NCBI GenBank assembly: GCA_030512335.1
Contig: JAULSU010000004.1
Location: forward strand, 3,906,001-3,970,000
Reading direction: 5' to 3'
Length of the DNA stretch: 64,000 nucleotides
DNA from: Immersiella caudata
Lineage: Eukaryota > Ascomycota > Sordariomycetes > Sordariales > Lasiosphaeriaceae
Numbering within the stretch: the stretch's first letter is position 1; every line of letters begins with the position of its first letter. Below the pieces are notes generated by a model. The model was given only the letters and a program-made list of their open reading frames with translations, was not told the DNA's origin and did not search any database. Made by a program: the position numbers and the translations under genes. This document shows, piece after piece, positions 35,487 to 47,333 of the stretch.

Positions 35487-38400
35487 TCAGAGCCGCCCGC
35501 TCACAATCTCCTTCTTGAAGATCCGCACACCCCACACATCGTAAAAGTGTATGTTGTCCACCGAGTCGATCCGCTGGCTTTCCGAATCATCATCCTCGTC
35601 ACTGTCGCTGACTGCGGTGTCCCAGTTGTCGGGCGGCGGCAGAACCGGAAAGAGGTCGTTCCCGCCGTTGCTGAACCCAACAGGCGACGAGACCTTTTGT
35701 TTGCCCTTGGCTTTTTTAGGTGCCATCTTGTTCAACTTGGCTCGGTCTGACGGTCGGATGAGCCGCTCTACTCTATCCTCGTCGTCGATCGAGATCCATT
35801 CAAGCTTTAGGTGTGGGTGATGGGAGAGATTGTCAATGAGGAATCGCTTCGTCTCCCGCATTACCCATACGCAGGTGTCATCGTTGCGTAGTTGAATGAT
35901 GTGCAGCGCCCGGAGGTTTATGAGGCCGGAAAGGTGCTGCATGTAGGTGTGCTGCGCACCACGTCAGCGTTGAACTTTCCTGGGTTCAGAACAGATAGCA
36001 CTTACAATGACTCTAATGCCCATGTTGCAGGCTAGCTCCTCAAGGGCCTTCCCGCGCTTGCAGATCAGCATCACCGTCTTCTCATTCACATCCCAGGCGG
36101 TATCGGCGTTGTTCTTGATCATGAGACGCTTGAGCGTTGACATGTGCTTCTTCAGCACAAGACGGCGAATTTGATCAATGGTGGTGTTTGTCTTCGGAGC
36201 AAAGCTCTCAGGCTTGTACTTGATATCTCTCTCGAGGATGAAAAACTCATGCAACTCCTCGAGTTGGGAAACAAACGTCAGAAACACCTGCGAGACGTTA
36301 TCTGTAAAAATCTTGCGCAGTGGCAACGGCGACTCCTTGTTCTCCTTCTGCAGATGCGCCCAAATGGGCGCCTGAGGGCCGACGTTGAGCAAGGTAATCC
36401 GCCGGAGCACACGAAAGTCAATCGCTCGGGACAGCACTGAAGGCCTGACCGGGATGAGGTAGATGCTCAACGATTGCAGCGCGAGGCCTCTGGTGGTCCT
36501 GAGGTACTCGTTGATTCGCTGGCTCTGGGTTTCCGCAGACTCAGCGTCCGTAGCGATAATCATTTTCTGCTTACAGTCGTCAATCTCCGCCTCGACGGCA
36601 TCCATCTCGCTCCTCAGCATCTGGATATCATGGCTGATTCCATTGGCCTCCTTTTCGAGTTCTTCGATCCGAGCAGAGTGGTCAATGCTGTCAAGTGACT
36701 GCAGTTCTTGGATAGTCTTGCGCAACGTGGTGTTCTTCGCCTCGCAGAGCTCGAGCTTTTCAGCCAGCGTCTTGATATTAGCCCTCTGGGCCGACACACC
36801 TGCCGCCGCCTTCTTGATGCCTAGAGGTACGGTTCCGTGTGGTTGGGCAGCTTCATTTGTCCCCGGCAGTTCCCCTGCAGTGGTCGCAGACTCGGTTGTC
36901 GCAGCGCCGTTCGCCAATGAAGGTGCAGCTGAACTTGGTGTTTCTGCCGCAGCTGTAAAGGCCTCAGCTACAACTGTATCAGGGGCGTCGTCTGCAAGCT
37001 GCTCTTCAGGGGCGATGATATCAATATCATCCGGGTCTATGTCCTTCTGTGCCTCCTTCACCTTTGTGGCTGTCGGTTGATCGAATAAACTGACGGAGGA
37101 CTCGTTTGATGTGGTGTGTACCTCCACGGCCGGAGCTGCGGGGGCCTCTGGCGTAGCGTGGCTCGAGCTAGCCTCCGAACTTGGCTCCCCCTCTTGTTGC
37201 TGGCCATTGTCGCCTCGAGACTTTGTCTCGGCTGATGCGACGTATTTCCGAGCAGCGAACTCTATTGTGGCTAGAATTTCCTGCTGAGTGGCGGTCAAAT
37301 CGCCCGCCCCATGGATATCTCTCATGAGCTTTCCCGAAACCACCTTGATAGCGTTGATAAACTCCGCTCCTGGATTCGAAGCTATTTCTTCCTTGGCCTC
37401 CTTCTCTTTCTCTCGGACCTTCTTCGCTGCCTTCTTGACGACATAAGGCTCCACATCAAAAATCCTACCGAGAACGGACTCCTGGCTCTTCCTTTCTTCC
37501 TGGGCCCGGAATGCTCTCGCAGGTCCGCTGACATCGTCATTGTAGCCCCCTCCCGGAGCAGGAATGGGGACTACCTGAAACTCGTCGTCAGGGTCAGAGT
37601 CGTCAGGGTCCGTCTCCGGTGGAGGTTTCCTAGCCTGATTGGCGAGCGGGTCGGAGAAAGACAGCTTCAGCTTGTTGAGAGTCCCAGCAGAGTTCCTGAC
37701 ACAGGCTTTAAGCTCTGACACCACATCGAGAGTGTCGATGTCGAGAACGGAAAGTGTTTTGAGCTTCTTGAATCCTGATAATGTCGGCGGCTCCTTAGAG
37801 AGGGGCGTTTTCTTCGGCATCTTGACTCTAACAGCAGGCTTTGGGAGAGGTGGAGGCGGCGCAGTCGTGGCTGGTACGTAAAATAGGGAGTTTGGTGGGG
37901 GGACCATAAAAGACTGGGGAGGCGGAGGGGCCGGATTCACGGGTGTCATGTGCTGCAGAGGTGCCATAGAATGTGTAGATGGAACCGGATGTGAGGTGTT
38001 GTAGGGGAGAGGAGGTGGCGTCTCGTACAGCGAGGGCCCCGCCTGCAGTCTTATGTGAAGGTGAGAGAGGGTCTCTATCTGGTGGAGGGCCTGGTATACA
38101 GGCCGGCTCAACTCGACCCTGATGTTCCATCTGTGATAGTAGCCGAGTCAGCGGATGTCATGGCGGGCCGCAGCGGAAGGCTCCATATGTGAAAAAGGGA
38201 AGCGAGAGCCGAGGAGCAGGAATGTTACGCAGCTCGTACAGCATGACCCCCGCACGGCGACCAAACCACACGAACGGAACAGAGGACGTACCTAAAAGAC
38301 TCGAGCGCCTTCGACTTGCGCAGCGTCACCAGCAGCAGTGTGTTCATGAACTTCCCGCAGCTGACATTGTAAAGGTAGGGCTTGTAAGCGAGCTCGGCCT

Positions 38401-38725
38401 TGTCACCACCGCTGAGCGTGTCGAGTGAGAGGTCTCGGAGGTGCTTGGCGTAATCGTAGTCGCTCGTTACGAAGGTATCGAGACCACCGGCGAGCCCATC
38501 TATGGGAGAGTCGAAGGCTGGGTCGTCCTCATCGGGGAAGACGATATGGAAGTTCCGATATAGCTGCGCAGCGGCAAGTTCACGGCAGTGTTTCGAAACC
38601 AGGGCGAGGCAGATGAGGTCACACTGAGAGCAATGGCTGACGATCTCCTTTTGAACCTCTCGCGGCAAATTCAGCAGTGTAGGAGCCGGCTTGGGCGGAG
38701 ACTCCTCTGTGGTGGAGGAGGCCAT
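35487..38725 (-). CDS. F-box protein with proline-rich and coiled-coil insertion
   Basis: Three exons (38725-38292, 38130-36006, 35951-35487) join to 1007 aa. An F-box lies near residues 15-60 (TLLNLPREVQKEIVSHCSQCDLICLALVSKHCRELA), which would bind Skp1 in an SCF ubiquitin ligase. Downstream segments with HLRDLSLDTL, ALESFRWNIRVEL and SLSIYLIPVRP look like the degenerate leucine-rich repeats of fungal F-box proteins. Between them lies an insertion of about 430 residues: a Pro-rich block (PPPPQSFMVPPPNSL), an acidic region and a coiled coil (NIKTLAEKLELCEAKNTTL to RSEMDAVEAEIDDCKQKM). The C-terminus is acidic and lysine-rich (KMAPKKAKGKQK). The first splice restores an Arg-Trp pair and the last joins in phase 0. 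The substrate is unknown. The gene is divergent from the transglutaminase-like gene. Confidence 0.82.
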
Positions 38726-40209
38726 CGTTGCGCGAAGCGCGCTACGGCGACAGACGACGGTGCGATGGAGGATGCAACCGAGCGGAGAGTTGCGGTAGCT
38801 GCGTGCGGTACGTTATGTCGTTTCGAGAGTCGCGCGTCAAATTCGAGGTGTGAAGAAGGAAAGAACGCGCCTGCAGGTGTTGAGTTTTTCTGTCGTCGAT
38901 CAGCAGCAATCGGTTTCTGTTTGGCGACAATGCAAGTCGCAAAGCGTCGGGTGCAAGGCTTCATGGCCAGGCGGACAAGGGTCAGGGTCTCGGTGCCGCC
39001 CTGCGTGCTAGGCACTGGGGGCTGGACGTGTGAGGATGCGACCGGGATGTGTACGGTGCTAGCGTCCAGGTCCAGTGCGGGGCGAAGATCGGAGCCGGGA
39101 GTCTGAAGTTCTGAATTTGCGCTTCTGGAAGCGGAAGTGTTTGGGGAAGGCTCCACTGGACGAGGCCGTGGGTTTCCTGAGTGCGCGACGGGCAATGGTT
39201 TATGTAGGTAGCATCCGAAGGCCTCAACTGTCTCAACCCCCGTAAATGGCTGCAGCTTCAAATCATTGTCTAGATAGTTGCCCCGGTTCCGGAACCCATT
39301 TACGAGATATGACCTTGGATGCCCAGCCGCTCAGGTCTGTTGTGCCAGGGGCTGTTCTATCGTAAAGTACACCCGGCGCCGCGGCGTGAGAAGGAGCTTG
39401 CACCAGGCTGGCGCGCTCAAAGAATATCTTTGAGAGCCGTTTGCAACCTGGAACCACCTACTTCGAGTTGCTGGTGTGGCCAGATATTTATGCAACTGTG
39501 CGACGGGTCCCATCTGCCGCCCTTTTGTAGGGTTCTTGGAAGCCCCCGGCACTACACTAGTTGGAAGACCGGGGCGGCTGGCTGCCCGCTGTTGTTTTCT
39601 GTTTTACTAAAGAGAGAGAGATACGGAGAAGAGAGAGAGATTCGGGATATTGGTCGAAAGTGAGGTGGGGGTGGAGGGAGGCGGTTCAGGAACCAGCCAA
39701 CCACATTCCCAGACTTCAAACTTGCTCCTTGCCATGCTCCGTCATCATTCGCTGTTTTTGAAACTCAGAAACCCAGGCCAACACCAAGGTGCTCTTTGGC
39801 AGATCCTGTCTGTGAGTTATTGGAGACGCATTTTTCGTGTATCTCCACCAGCATAAAAAGCAGCAAGGTTTGGACCTGCCTGAGACGCTAGCGACCGAGA
39901 CCGAATGGAGTTGATGGATATATATTTGACATAGTGACGGTAACTTTGGACATGTTCCCAGTGCTCCCCCACATCTGGAGGCTCCTGCAAACTGGCGCCA
40001 CTTACAACCCCTGCAACCCGGTAGCGGGCGATGGCAGTGCTAGGTACGAGCCATTCACCGCATGCAGAAACACCCTTCTGATGGAGGGGGCTGTGCCTTA
40101 TTGCCGTTGGCGAAAACATTTGTTCAATACCGCAGAATCTCGCTCCCTTCTTCCAATGCTCGCCATCGCGTGGTTCTATAGCCAGTGATTGCTTCCATCG
40201 CCGTGCAAG
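38726..40209. promoter_or_regulatory. Divergent intergenic region (F-box / transglutaminase-like)
   Basis: This 1.48-kb region should contain both promoters and leaders. The antisense ORF at 38671-39261 overlaps the F-box start and looks accidental. A short GA-rich tract (39608-39645) is the only simple sequence. Confidence 0.4.
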
Positions 40210-42162
40210 ATGGCCGAGGTCGAAGAGCCACAGTTTTCGACGCTTGCTGAGCGTATTGCCGCGCTCAACAGGCAGAAGAATTTCCAGGCACCCCCATCAA
40301 CAGCAGGCAAGCGAGCCCCTCCCCCACCACCGCCCGTCCGCACAGCGACCGAGTCCGTTGTGTCTACGTCCTCGGTGCAGAAGAGCCCGGCCATACCTCC
40401 GCGTCCGCAACGGGCCGTCACAGACGATACGGTAACTTTGGCAACACCTCCTCTTCCCCGGCGCAAGACGGAGGATGTCGGTTTAAGTAATGGGAAACGC
40501 GGCATGGCGCCGCCCCCGCCCGCGCCGTCCCGTGGTGCTGCCCCTCCGCTACCATCACGGAATCCACAACAGAAGTCAATGACGCCGGCTCCGGAGTTGC
40601 CATCTCGGCGCCCATCGGCTCAGACGCTCCCTGGTCGCAGGGGTTCCAATTCGTCCGATGCCTCGCACATCTCGGCCATGTCAGCACTCTCCTTGAACGG
40701 CACCTCAGATAGCCAAGCGGGCAACAGGAGACTCCCACCCACGTTAGATCAGGCGAAACTTCCTCCACTGCCCCCAACAAGGCGTGAGACCGAGGCAGCT
40801 AAGAAGGCGGCCGAAGAAGAAACCGCCGCGCGGTCACCAGCCTTGCCCCCGAGGAGGCCGGGACAGTCGCCGGCAGCCGCTCAGCCAGATGAAAGATCAC
40901 CCGCGCTACCAGCCCGCCGACTGCCGCCTCCTTCATCAAGTGTCCCACCTCGCCCAAACGGATTTGGCTTTGGCTCGGGCCAGGGCCCAGCACCACCCCC
41001 CGTTCCTCTTGGCTCCCGCCCGACCCTCCAGCAGATCGACGCAGCGGCATCCCGGGGCGCTCCACCCCAGACTGCCCCAGCACCAGGCCCCAATCCGTCC
41101 ACCGAGGAGCCTTGCCTCGTCTGCCGCGACTTTAGCGGGCCGGACAACATCGCCGCTGTGTTCCCCATAGCCCGGCTCCCACGTCAGGACGTCGTTGGCT
41201 ACTTGGCCCACGTCCTTTGCGACCCCTTCCCATCCCACACAGACAAAGCGCGTGCTATCTTCACTTGGTGCCACCACAACATCCGCTACGATGTCGAGAG
41301 TTTCTTTGGCAACTGCGTCCGCCACATCACCGCCGAAGAGGGTATCTTCGAAGGCAAAGCCGTCTGCGGCGGTTACGCCACAATCTACGAAGCCATCGCT
41401 CGCCGAGCTGGTCTGGAGTGCGTAATGGTCACCGGTCACGGCAAAGGCTACGGCTACACCCCTCTAAAACCCGGCGAGCGTTCCCCCCCTCCCGATCCCA
41501 CTGGTCACGCGTGGAGCGCCGTCAAGATTGACGGCGGGAGATGGAAGCTCATTGACGCCTGCTGGGGCGCAGGCCACCTCCACGGTGCGCGCGACTACAA
41601 GCAAGCCTTTTCGGCCAAGGAGTTTGTGATCTCCAATATCGACTTTGGCAGGACGCACTTCCCCGCGGACACCAGGCATTTCTTCCGCGAGGACGGGCGG
41701 ATCCCCTCTTGGGAGGAGTACTTCGTCGGGGGTACAGACGGAGAGCCGGCCAAGACGTTTGGCGTTATGTCAGAAGAAGGGCTCAACGAGTATGGTTTCA
41801 CTCCACGTGAAATGCGTATCCCCGTGTATAGTGGGAAGGTAGTCCAGTTCCGGTTCTCCAAGATTTGCCCGCATTGGATGCCGGAGAGAAACGGAAAGGG
41901 GAAGCAGATGCTGTTCTTGCTCAAGATTCATGGGGTGGACGGTCGCAAGGAGGACCTGTTGGCGTTGGACTATGATGGTTTTTGGTTCAGTGCTGATGTT
42001 CAGGCAAGGGATCTGGGTTGTCCAGGCCAGAAGATTTCGCTCTTTGGAGTTGAGACCATGGATGGAAGGGATGCTAGGGGGGTGACAAAAGCGGTGTGGT
42101 TGACGAAGAAGGGAAAGGTGGGATTTAGCTTTACAGGAGTCTGCGAGTGGGAATTGGTTTGA
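40210..42162 (+). CDS. Proline-rich transglutaminase-like domain protein (Cyk3-like)
   Basis: Single-exon gene of 650 aa. About 300 N-terminal residues are low complexity with many PPxPxR and PALPxRR motifs, classic SH3-domain ligands. The C-terminal half holds a transglutaminase-like (TGc) domain with an intact Cys-His-Asp triad: C386 (GKAVCGGYATIYEAIARRAG), H433 (DPTGHAWSAVKIDG) and D449 (WKLIDACWG). A beta-rich C-terminal extension follows. The same domain occurs in fungal Cyk3, an SH3-TGc protein that stimulates chitin synthase 2 at the division site. Here no SH3 domain is visible and SH3-binding motifs replace it, so it may be a partner or paralogue rather than Cyk3 itself. Whether the triad is catalytically used is unknown. 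The gene converges with rkm5, 162 bp away. Confidence 0.85.
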   Translation: MAEVEEPQFSTLAERIAALNRQKNFQAPPSTAGKRAPPPPPPVRTATESVVSTSSVQKSPAIPPRPQRAVTDDTVTLATPPLPRRKTEDVGLSNGKRGMAPPPPAPSRGAAPPLPSRNPQQKSMTPAPELPSRRPSAQTLPGRRGSNSSDASHISAMSALSLNGTSDSQAGNRRLPPTLDQAKLPPLPPTRRETEAAKKAAEEETAARSPALPPRRPGQSPAAAQPDERSPALPARRLPPPSSSVPPRPNGFGFGSGQGPAPPPVPLGSRPTLQQIDAAASRGAPPQTAPAPGPNPSTEEPCLVCRDFSGPDNIAAVFPIARLPRQDVVGYLAHVLCDPFPSHTDKARAIFTWCHHNIRYDVESFFGNCVRHITAEEGIFEGKAVCGGYATIYEAIARRAGLECVMVTGHGKGYGYTPLKPGERSPPPDPTGHAWSAVKIDGGRWKLIDACWGAGHLHGARDYKQAFSAKEFVISNIDFGRTHFPADTRHFFREDGRIPSWEEYFVGGTDGEPAKTFGVMSEEGLNEYGFTPREMRIPVYSGKVVQFRFSKICPHWMPERNGKGKQMLFLLKIHGVDGRKEDLLALDYDGFWFSADVQARDLGCPGQKISLFGVETMDGRDARGVTKAVWLTKKGKVGFSFTGVCEWELV

Positions 42163-42324
42163 GCATTGTTCTCTATGGGTGGTGGAGGTATCTCTCTGGT
42201 AAAACGGTGCACGCATTTCAAGGTCTCGATGGATGTGGCTTTAAGAGTATGACTTTGTTTTGTACTTATAATGGTAATCGCTAGACTGCGCTGAATCTGC
42301 TGTCCTTGGTCCTCTGGTTCAGAA

Positions 42325-43365
42325 TCAGTTAGGGATTGCCCCTTTCAATACACCTATATGCACGACGAAACCAGAGTTTGATTGTAGGCCGTCGAGAAGT
42401 ATTTCGTCCGGGACTCGGTAGGTGTGGAAGGATTCCGTGAATCTGATCAGCCACGCCTCGAATATCTCCGGATCACGCAACTGCTGCGCTATCACACAGA
42501 CGGTCGGCTCTAGTACTGGGTCAGCCTCGACCCCCCTCAGTCGGCAGACATCAGCACAGGCTGAAACGAAAGGGCCTATGAGGGCTTCATTGTAGATGCA
42601 GTCGCAGGCCACAACTGCATCGAAACTTCTCGCAGAATCGGAGAGGGTCAGCGCAGACGTTGGCGTGTCGGTTTCCCAATCGAGAGGTGTGAAGTGGATC
42701 CGGTCTTCGCTCTTCTGATGCGAGCCTGGCGCATGAGCTTTGCTCTTGGACGATGCTGATGGCCGACCCTTCTTGGTGACAGGTGATGGTTGATTCTCGG
42801 CGATGTTCTTCTCGACGAGCTTGGCAACGTAGGCCTGGTCAGTGAGGACTACACTTGCGATGCGTGGTGCAAGAAGGAGGCCGACCAGGGTCGATATGCC
42901 GCATCCTAGCTCGATGGCGTGTGAGGGGGCGCTCAGCAGGCCATGGGTGAAGATGGGGTTTTGATCTGAGCTGATCCACTCTGCGAAGAGAGGGGTGATT
43001 TTCCAGATGACTGCGAATATGCCGGTATGAGAACAGCGTTTGCACCGGATAACGTGACGGATGGCGGGGGACACACACCGGCTCCAGTCGTCCCCCCCGC
43101 ACGATTGGAGGCAAGGACTCCGGGCGATTGGTGAATCGTCAGGTCGCGCCCCGCGATAGATAGCTCGAGGGCTTGCGCCTTGGGGTCGATGAACCCCAAA
43201 CTATGTGAGGGGAGATTCTGCGCGAAGAGATCGTATGTCTCTGAGTAATTGCCCTCGTTAGCTCCAAGGTGTGACGGAATGGTGGCCTTCTGCGAACGCC
43301 GAACCTTCATCGGGAGCCTCGATCGGATCGCCGAGCATCTGGAGCAAGCCAACGATCTTCGTCAT
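42325..43365 (-). CDS. rkm5: METTL21-type protein-lysine methyltransferase (Rkm5-like)
   Basis: Three exons (43365-43305, 43240-43079, 43010-42325) give 302 aa. The reconstructed N-terminus reads MTKIVGLLQMLGDPIEAPDEETYDLF. It continues to LGFIDPKAQALELSIAGRDLTIHQSPGVLASNRAGGTTGAVIWKITPLFAEW, the signature of fungal ribosomal lysine methyltransferase 5. SAM-binding motif I is AIELGCGIS; LTDQAYV, LDWETD and the AVVACDCIYNEAL motif follow. Yeast Rkm5 modifies ribosomal protein L1 (uL1) in the cytosol. Intron 1 (43304-43241, 64 nt) has a weak GTTCGG donor but a good GCTAAC branch and CAG acceptor. It rescues the conserved frame, whereas the unspliced frame stops. A basic Ser/Lys insertion (VTKKGRPSASSKSKAH) lies between the SAM strands. 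Confidence 0.88.
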
Positions 43366-45126
43366 TGTTGGGAAACACACGGAAATCGTCGAGTTGCTGC
43401 GTTGTCAAATCCTATCGTTGCGACCGAGCCATGAGCTTGGAGGCGGTTATGCATCATCAAGCGCATGGGGATAAGCAGTGCTGGGCATACGCATCCATAA
43501 TCTCAACAAGTGCGGAGGCGACCATGAGCTGCTTGGAGCTCATCAGCTGTGGAGACGAACCCCACGATATCAAGCGCACCAGCCACATTCTGGACGGAGA
43601 GGCCATCGAAACTCAACAAGCGCGAAATGCTTTTTTTTTGGGCGTTATGGTTTTGCAGTCATTCTTGTTGAGGCAGGTCATGGGTGTCCTTGCCGCAGAC
43701 CTTGGTGCATTCTCCGCGAACTTTGTTGCATTCTTGAGATTGAGAGGGTTCCAAAGCGCGCAAACCTTCCATTCAAGCCCCTGAATCCAACAAACGAGCA
43801 GCCAAGAAGATGCGACGGTTTGCCTGCCCGCCAGGCCGCTCGGCAGGTGGAACGCGTCTATTTTGAACGGCCAGTGCTACCCTCAACGACACAATGAGAC
43901 CATTTTTTCGGATCTTGGCTCGTTTGAAGAGAGGCGGGCATGTGTGTCGGGAAGACCACGCTGCGAGGCGGGGAACCACTGGGCGTCTCCATTTGGCCTC
44001 AGGCTCTCTGCGCCAAGCGTATGCCCAGGTTTGGGGACGACGCTGCTATGGCCATGCCAATGCTTGGATGCGCAACCATTCGGGGCTGAGAAGAGGGAAA
44101 GGTCCTCGCTGGGAATCAGAAGCCCGCGTGCCACGGATGCAACAACCCTCACGGCAAGACTGACCGAGGTCGTGCTGGCCAACCGTCCATGATGTAGCCT
44201 GTGGCGCGACTCGTTGCAAGACGCCTTTCTGAGCCTAGGCGACCGTTCAGCCATGTCGCACCAATCCCGTTCCTGCTTTTGGAGCACTCGTAATGAGCGA
44301 TGAAATTGACAAACGGGCTTGGCTGCTGTCCGCAAAAATGCGGGTGCGCCAGTACCATTCCCCAGCCCAGCCCAAGTGCTGGCGAGCCTTCAGTCGCTGC
44401 TTGGCGGCTGCCATGATGGGGTCGATGGAGTTTGTGCGTGTGGAAGCACGAGGCAGCGAGTCGGCTGACGTTCTCCAAATTGCGCGAATCGTGTCGAAGT
44501 TGCCTAGCTCTTGGTTGGAATAGCAGAAAGCCGAAGAACAGCGGCTGCGAAAGCACTGCCAGCGACGGCACGCAGTCCAGCGCATCGTGACCTGTGCCAC
44601 ATTTCTTGGTATGGAGCTGCCCAGATCCGAAATGTGTAAAGCCTGACAACCCCAACTGCGGCTAGGCAAGGGGACTGGACGATGCGGACAGGGGTTGGTT
44701 GGAGGGACGGCAGGGAGGAGAGGAGCTCGAGCCAACTGTAGCTCCCCCAAAATTGAGATGCGCCCTCTTTTCGCGTCGTTGAGGTAAAGAAGGCCTTTCT
44801 CCCTCTCGCCTCCACTGCTGCCTGCTCTCCTCTCTGCCACCTGCCGGTCGCAATACGGAGTTAGCTTTTTTGTCCTCTCGATACCCAAAGTTTATCATCT
44901 GTGTTCCCGCGCCGTAAAGCCTGAGTGCTGCTGCGTCTCGTGATTCGGAAGACCTCGTCGCTCTCCTCCCTGTTTCGACCGATTGACAACCCGGAAGTGC
45001 AGCTTTGCGTCACTGCCGCCGCTTTCCGCCTTCGGCCGTTGGATTTCAGCCTTCGCACCGCGCAAACCAACTTTGTTCGGTTTCCGTCCTGAATCTCACT
45101 TAATTCCACCCTCATAATCACCCACA
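43366..45126. promoter_or_regulatory. Divergent intergenic region rkm5/acyl-CoA synthetase
   Basis: This 1.76-kb region contains both promoters. The last 300 bp before 45127 are C/T-rich and look like the leader of the acyl-CoA synthetase mRNA. Overlapping ORFs at 43365-43897 and 44149-44888 have no family resemblance. Confidence 0.4.
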
Positions 45127-47333
45127 ATGTCCGGAAAAGGCCCTCAATTGCAGCCGCGGCTGTCGGCGAAGCCCCCATTCTCGGTTGAGGTTCCTGGTCA
45201 GCAGCCCGTCAAGGGCGAAACACCAGTGCGCCGCCACCCCAGTTCCGTTGACAAGATCATCGAGAAGCCCGCCGACGACATCACCACCACTTACGAGCTC
45301 GTTCGTAAGGCTGCTGCAAAGTATGGCAACGCCAAGTGCGTCGGTTCGCGCAAGCTCGTCAACACCCATGTTGAGACGAAGAAGGTCAAGAAGATGGTAG
45401 ACGGTGAGGAGCGCGAGGTGGACAAGAACTGGACTTTCTTCGAGCTTAGCCCCTACGAGTACATCACATTCAACGAGTACGAGGCCATGGCGCTGCAGCT
45501 CGGGGCTGGCTTGCGCAAGCTGGGCCTGCAGAAAGATGACCGCGTCCACATCTTTGCGGCAACAAGCCAGAACTGGCTGTCCTTGTCTCACGGCGCAGCG
45601 TCACAGAGCATGCCCATTGTGACGGCCTACGATACGCTGGGTGAGGAGGGGTTGAGGCATTCGATGGTGGCCACCAAGGCCAAGGCCATCTTCCTCGACC
45701 CCCATCTTCTGCCGACCCTCACGAATGTCCTGAAGGTTGCCACTGACATCCAGGCCGTTATCTGGAATCATCAGCACAAAGTCAACCAGGCCCACATCGA
45801 CAACCTCAAGGCTGCCTTCCCCCAGCTCACTATCTTGAGCCATGAGGAACTCCAGAAGCTCGGCAAGGAGAACCCTGTCGATCCCGTCCCCCCGACGTCG
45901 GAGGATCTTTGCTGCATCATGTATACCTCCGGCTCTACCGGAACGCCCAAGGGTGTTCCGCTGAAGCATAGGAACGTCGTTGGCGCAGGTAAGATTTTGC
46001 CACCCGCTACTGACGTGAGAAGTCTACTAAACTCTGTTCCAGTTGCCGGCGTCAGTGTGATTGTTCAGCCCTTCGTTGGCCCAGGCGATGGTCTGCTGAC
46101 ATACCTACCCCTGGCCCACATCTTGGAGTTTGTGTTCGAGAATGCCTCGCTCCACTGGGGCTCTACCATGGGCTATGGAAACCCCAAGACCTTGTCGGAC
46201 AGCTCGGTGCGCAACTGCCTGGGTGACATCAAGGAGTTCAAGCCCAGTGTATTGGTCGGTGTCCCGGCCGTCTGGGAGAGCGTGAAGAAGGGTATCATTG
46301 CAAAGGTCAATGCCGGAAGCCCCGTTGTTCGCGGGCTCTTTTGGGGTGCCTTGTCCCTGAAGGAGAAGCTCATGTATACCGGTCTTCCCGGCAGCGGCAT
46401 CCTGGATGCTGTCGTGTTCAAGAAGATCAAGGAGGCTACTGGTGGTCGCTTGAAGCTCTGCATGAACGGCGGTGGGCCTGTAGCAAAGGACACACAGAAG
46501 TTCCTCAGCATGGCTATCTGCCCTATGATCAGCGGATACGGTCTGACCGAGACCACCGCCATGGGTACGCTCCAAAACCCCCTTGAATGGACTGTTGAGT
46601 CTATCGGCTGCATGCCTGCCTCCGTGGAGGCCAAACTGGTCGACTTCCCAGATGCCGGCTACTTCGCTACGAACAAGCCCAACCCCCAGGGTGAGATTTG
46701 GCTCCGCGGGCCAACTGTTTTGGAGGGTTACTACGAAAACCCTACGGAGACTGCTGAGGCAGTAACGCCCGATGGCTGGTTCAAGACGGGCGATATCGGC
46801 GAATGGGACAAATATGGCCATCTCAAGATCATTGATCGCAAGAAGAACCTGATCAAGACCCTCAACGGAGAATACATCGCTCTTGAGAAGCTCGAGTCCA
46901 TCTACCGCGCCGCACCCGTTGTCGCCAACATCTGCGTGTACGCTGATGACTCGAAAGCCAAGCCGATCGCCATTATCGTCCCTGCCGAGCCGGCGCTCAA
47001 GAAGCTCGCCGAGTCGATTGGTGTTCCTGGCGACAGTTTGGAGGAGCTTGTTCACAACAAGAAGGTTCAGGCTATTGTGCTCAAGGAGCTCCAGAACGCT
47101 GGCCGTGCCGGTGGACTCTCGGGCATTGAGATCATTGAGGGCGTTGTTGTGTCTGATGAAGAGTGGACACCACAAAATGTAAGCTTTCCCATACTTCCCC
47201 CTCGAACATCTGCTTGAGCTCGAAACTGACATTGTCGCAGGGTCTTACCACCGCCGCCCAGAAGCTTAACCGCAAGGCCATTCTCGCCCACTACAAGAAG
47301 GAGGTCGCCCAGGCGTACGGCAGCTCGAGCTGA
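45127..47333 (+). CDS. faa1: Long-chain acyl-CoA synthetase (Faa1/Faa4-like)
   Basis: Three exons (45127-45988, 46043-47178, 47241-47333) give 696 aa, the size of yeast Faa1 (700). It activates long-chain fatty acids (fatty acid + ATP + CoA to acyl-CoA + AMP + PPi) for lipid synthesis, import and beta-oxidation. The ATP/AMP motif YTSGSTGTPKGV lies at about 266-277. The domain core SGYGLTETTAMG follows, then the fatty-acyl signature region GWFKTGDIGEWDKYGHLKIIDRKKNLIKTLNGEYIALEKLE. Intron 1 is 54 nt, a multiple of three with no stop codon, and lies just after the AMP motif; removing it restores GAVAG. The last exon adds only LTTAAQKLNRKAILAHYKKEV and the tail. The C-terminus is not an obvious PTS1, so an ER or lipid-droplet site is likelier than peroxisome. 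Confidence 0.95.

Noticed and set aside
46105..47232. 375-codon ORF antisense to the acyl-CoA synthetase
   Set aside because: Another mirror frame caused by strong codon bias; composition does not resemble a folded family.
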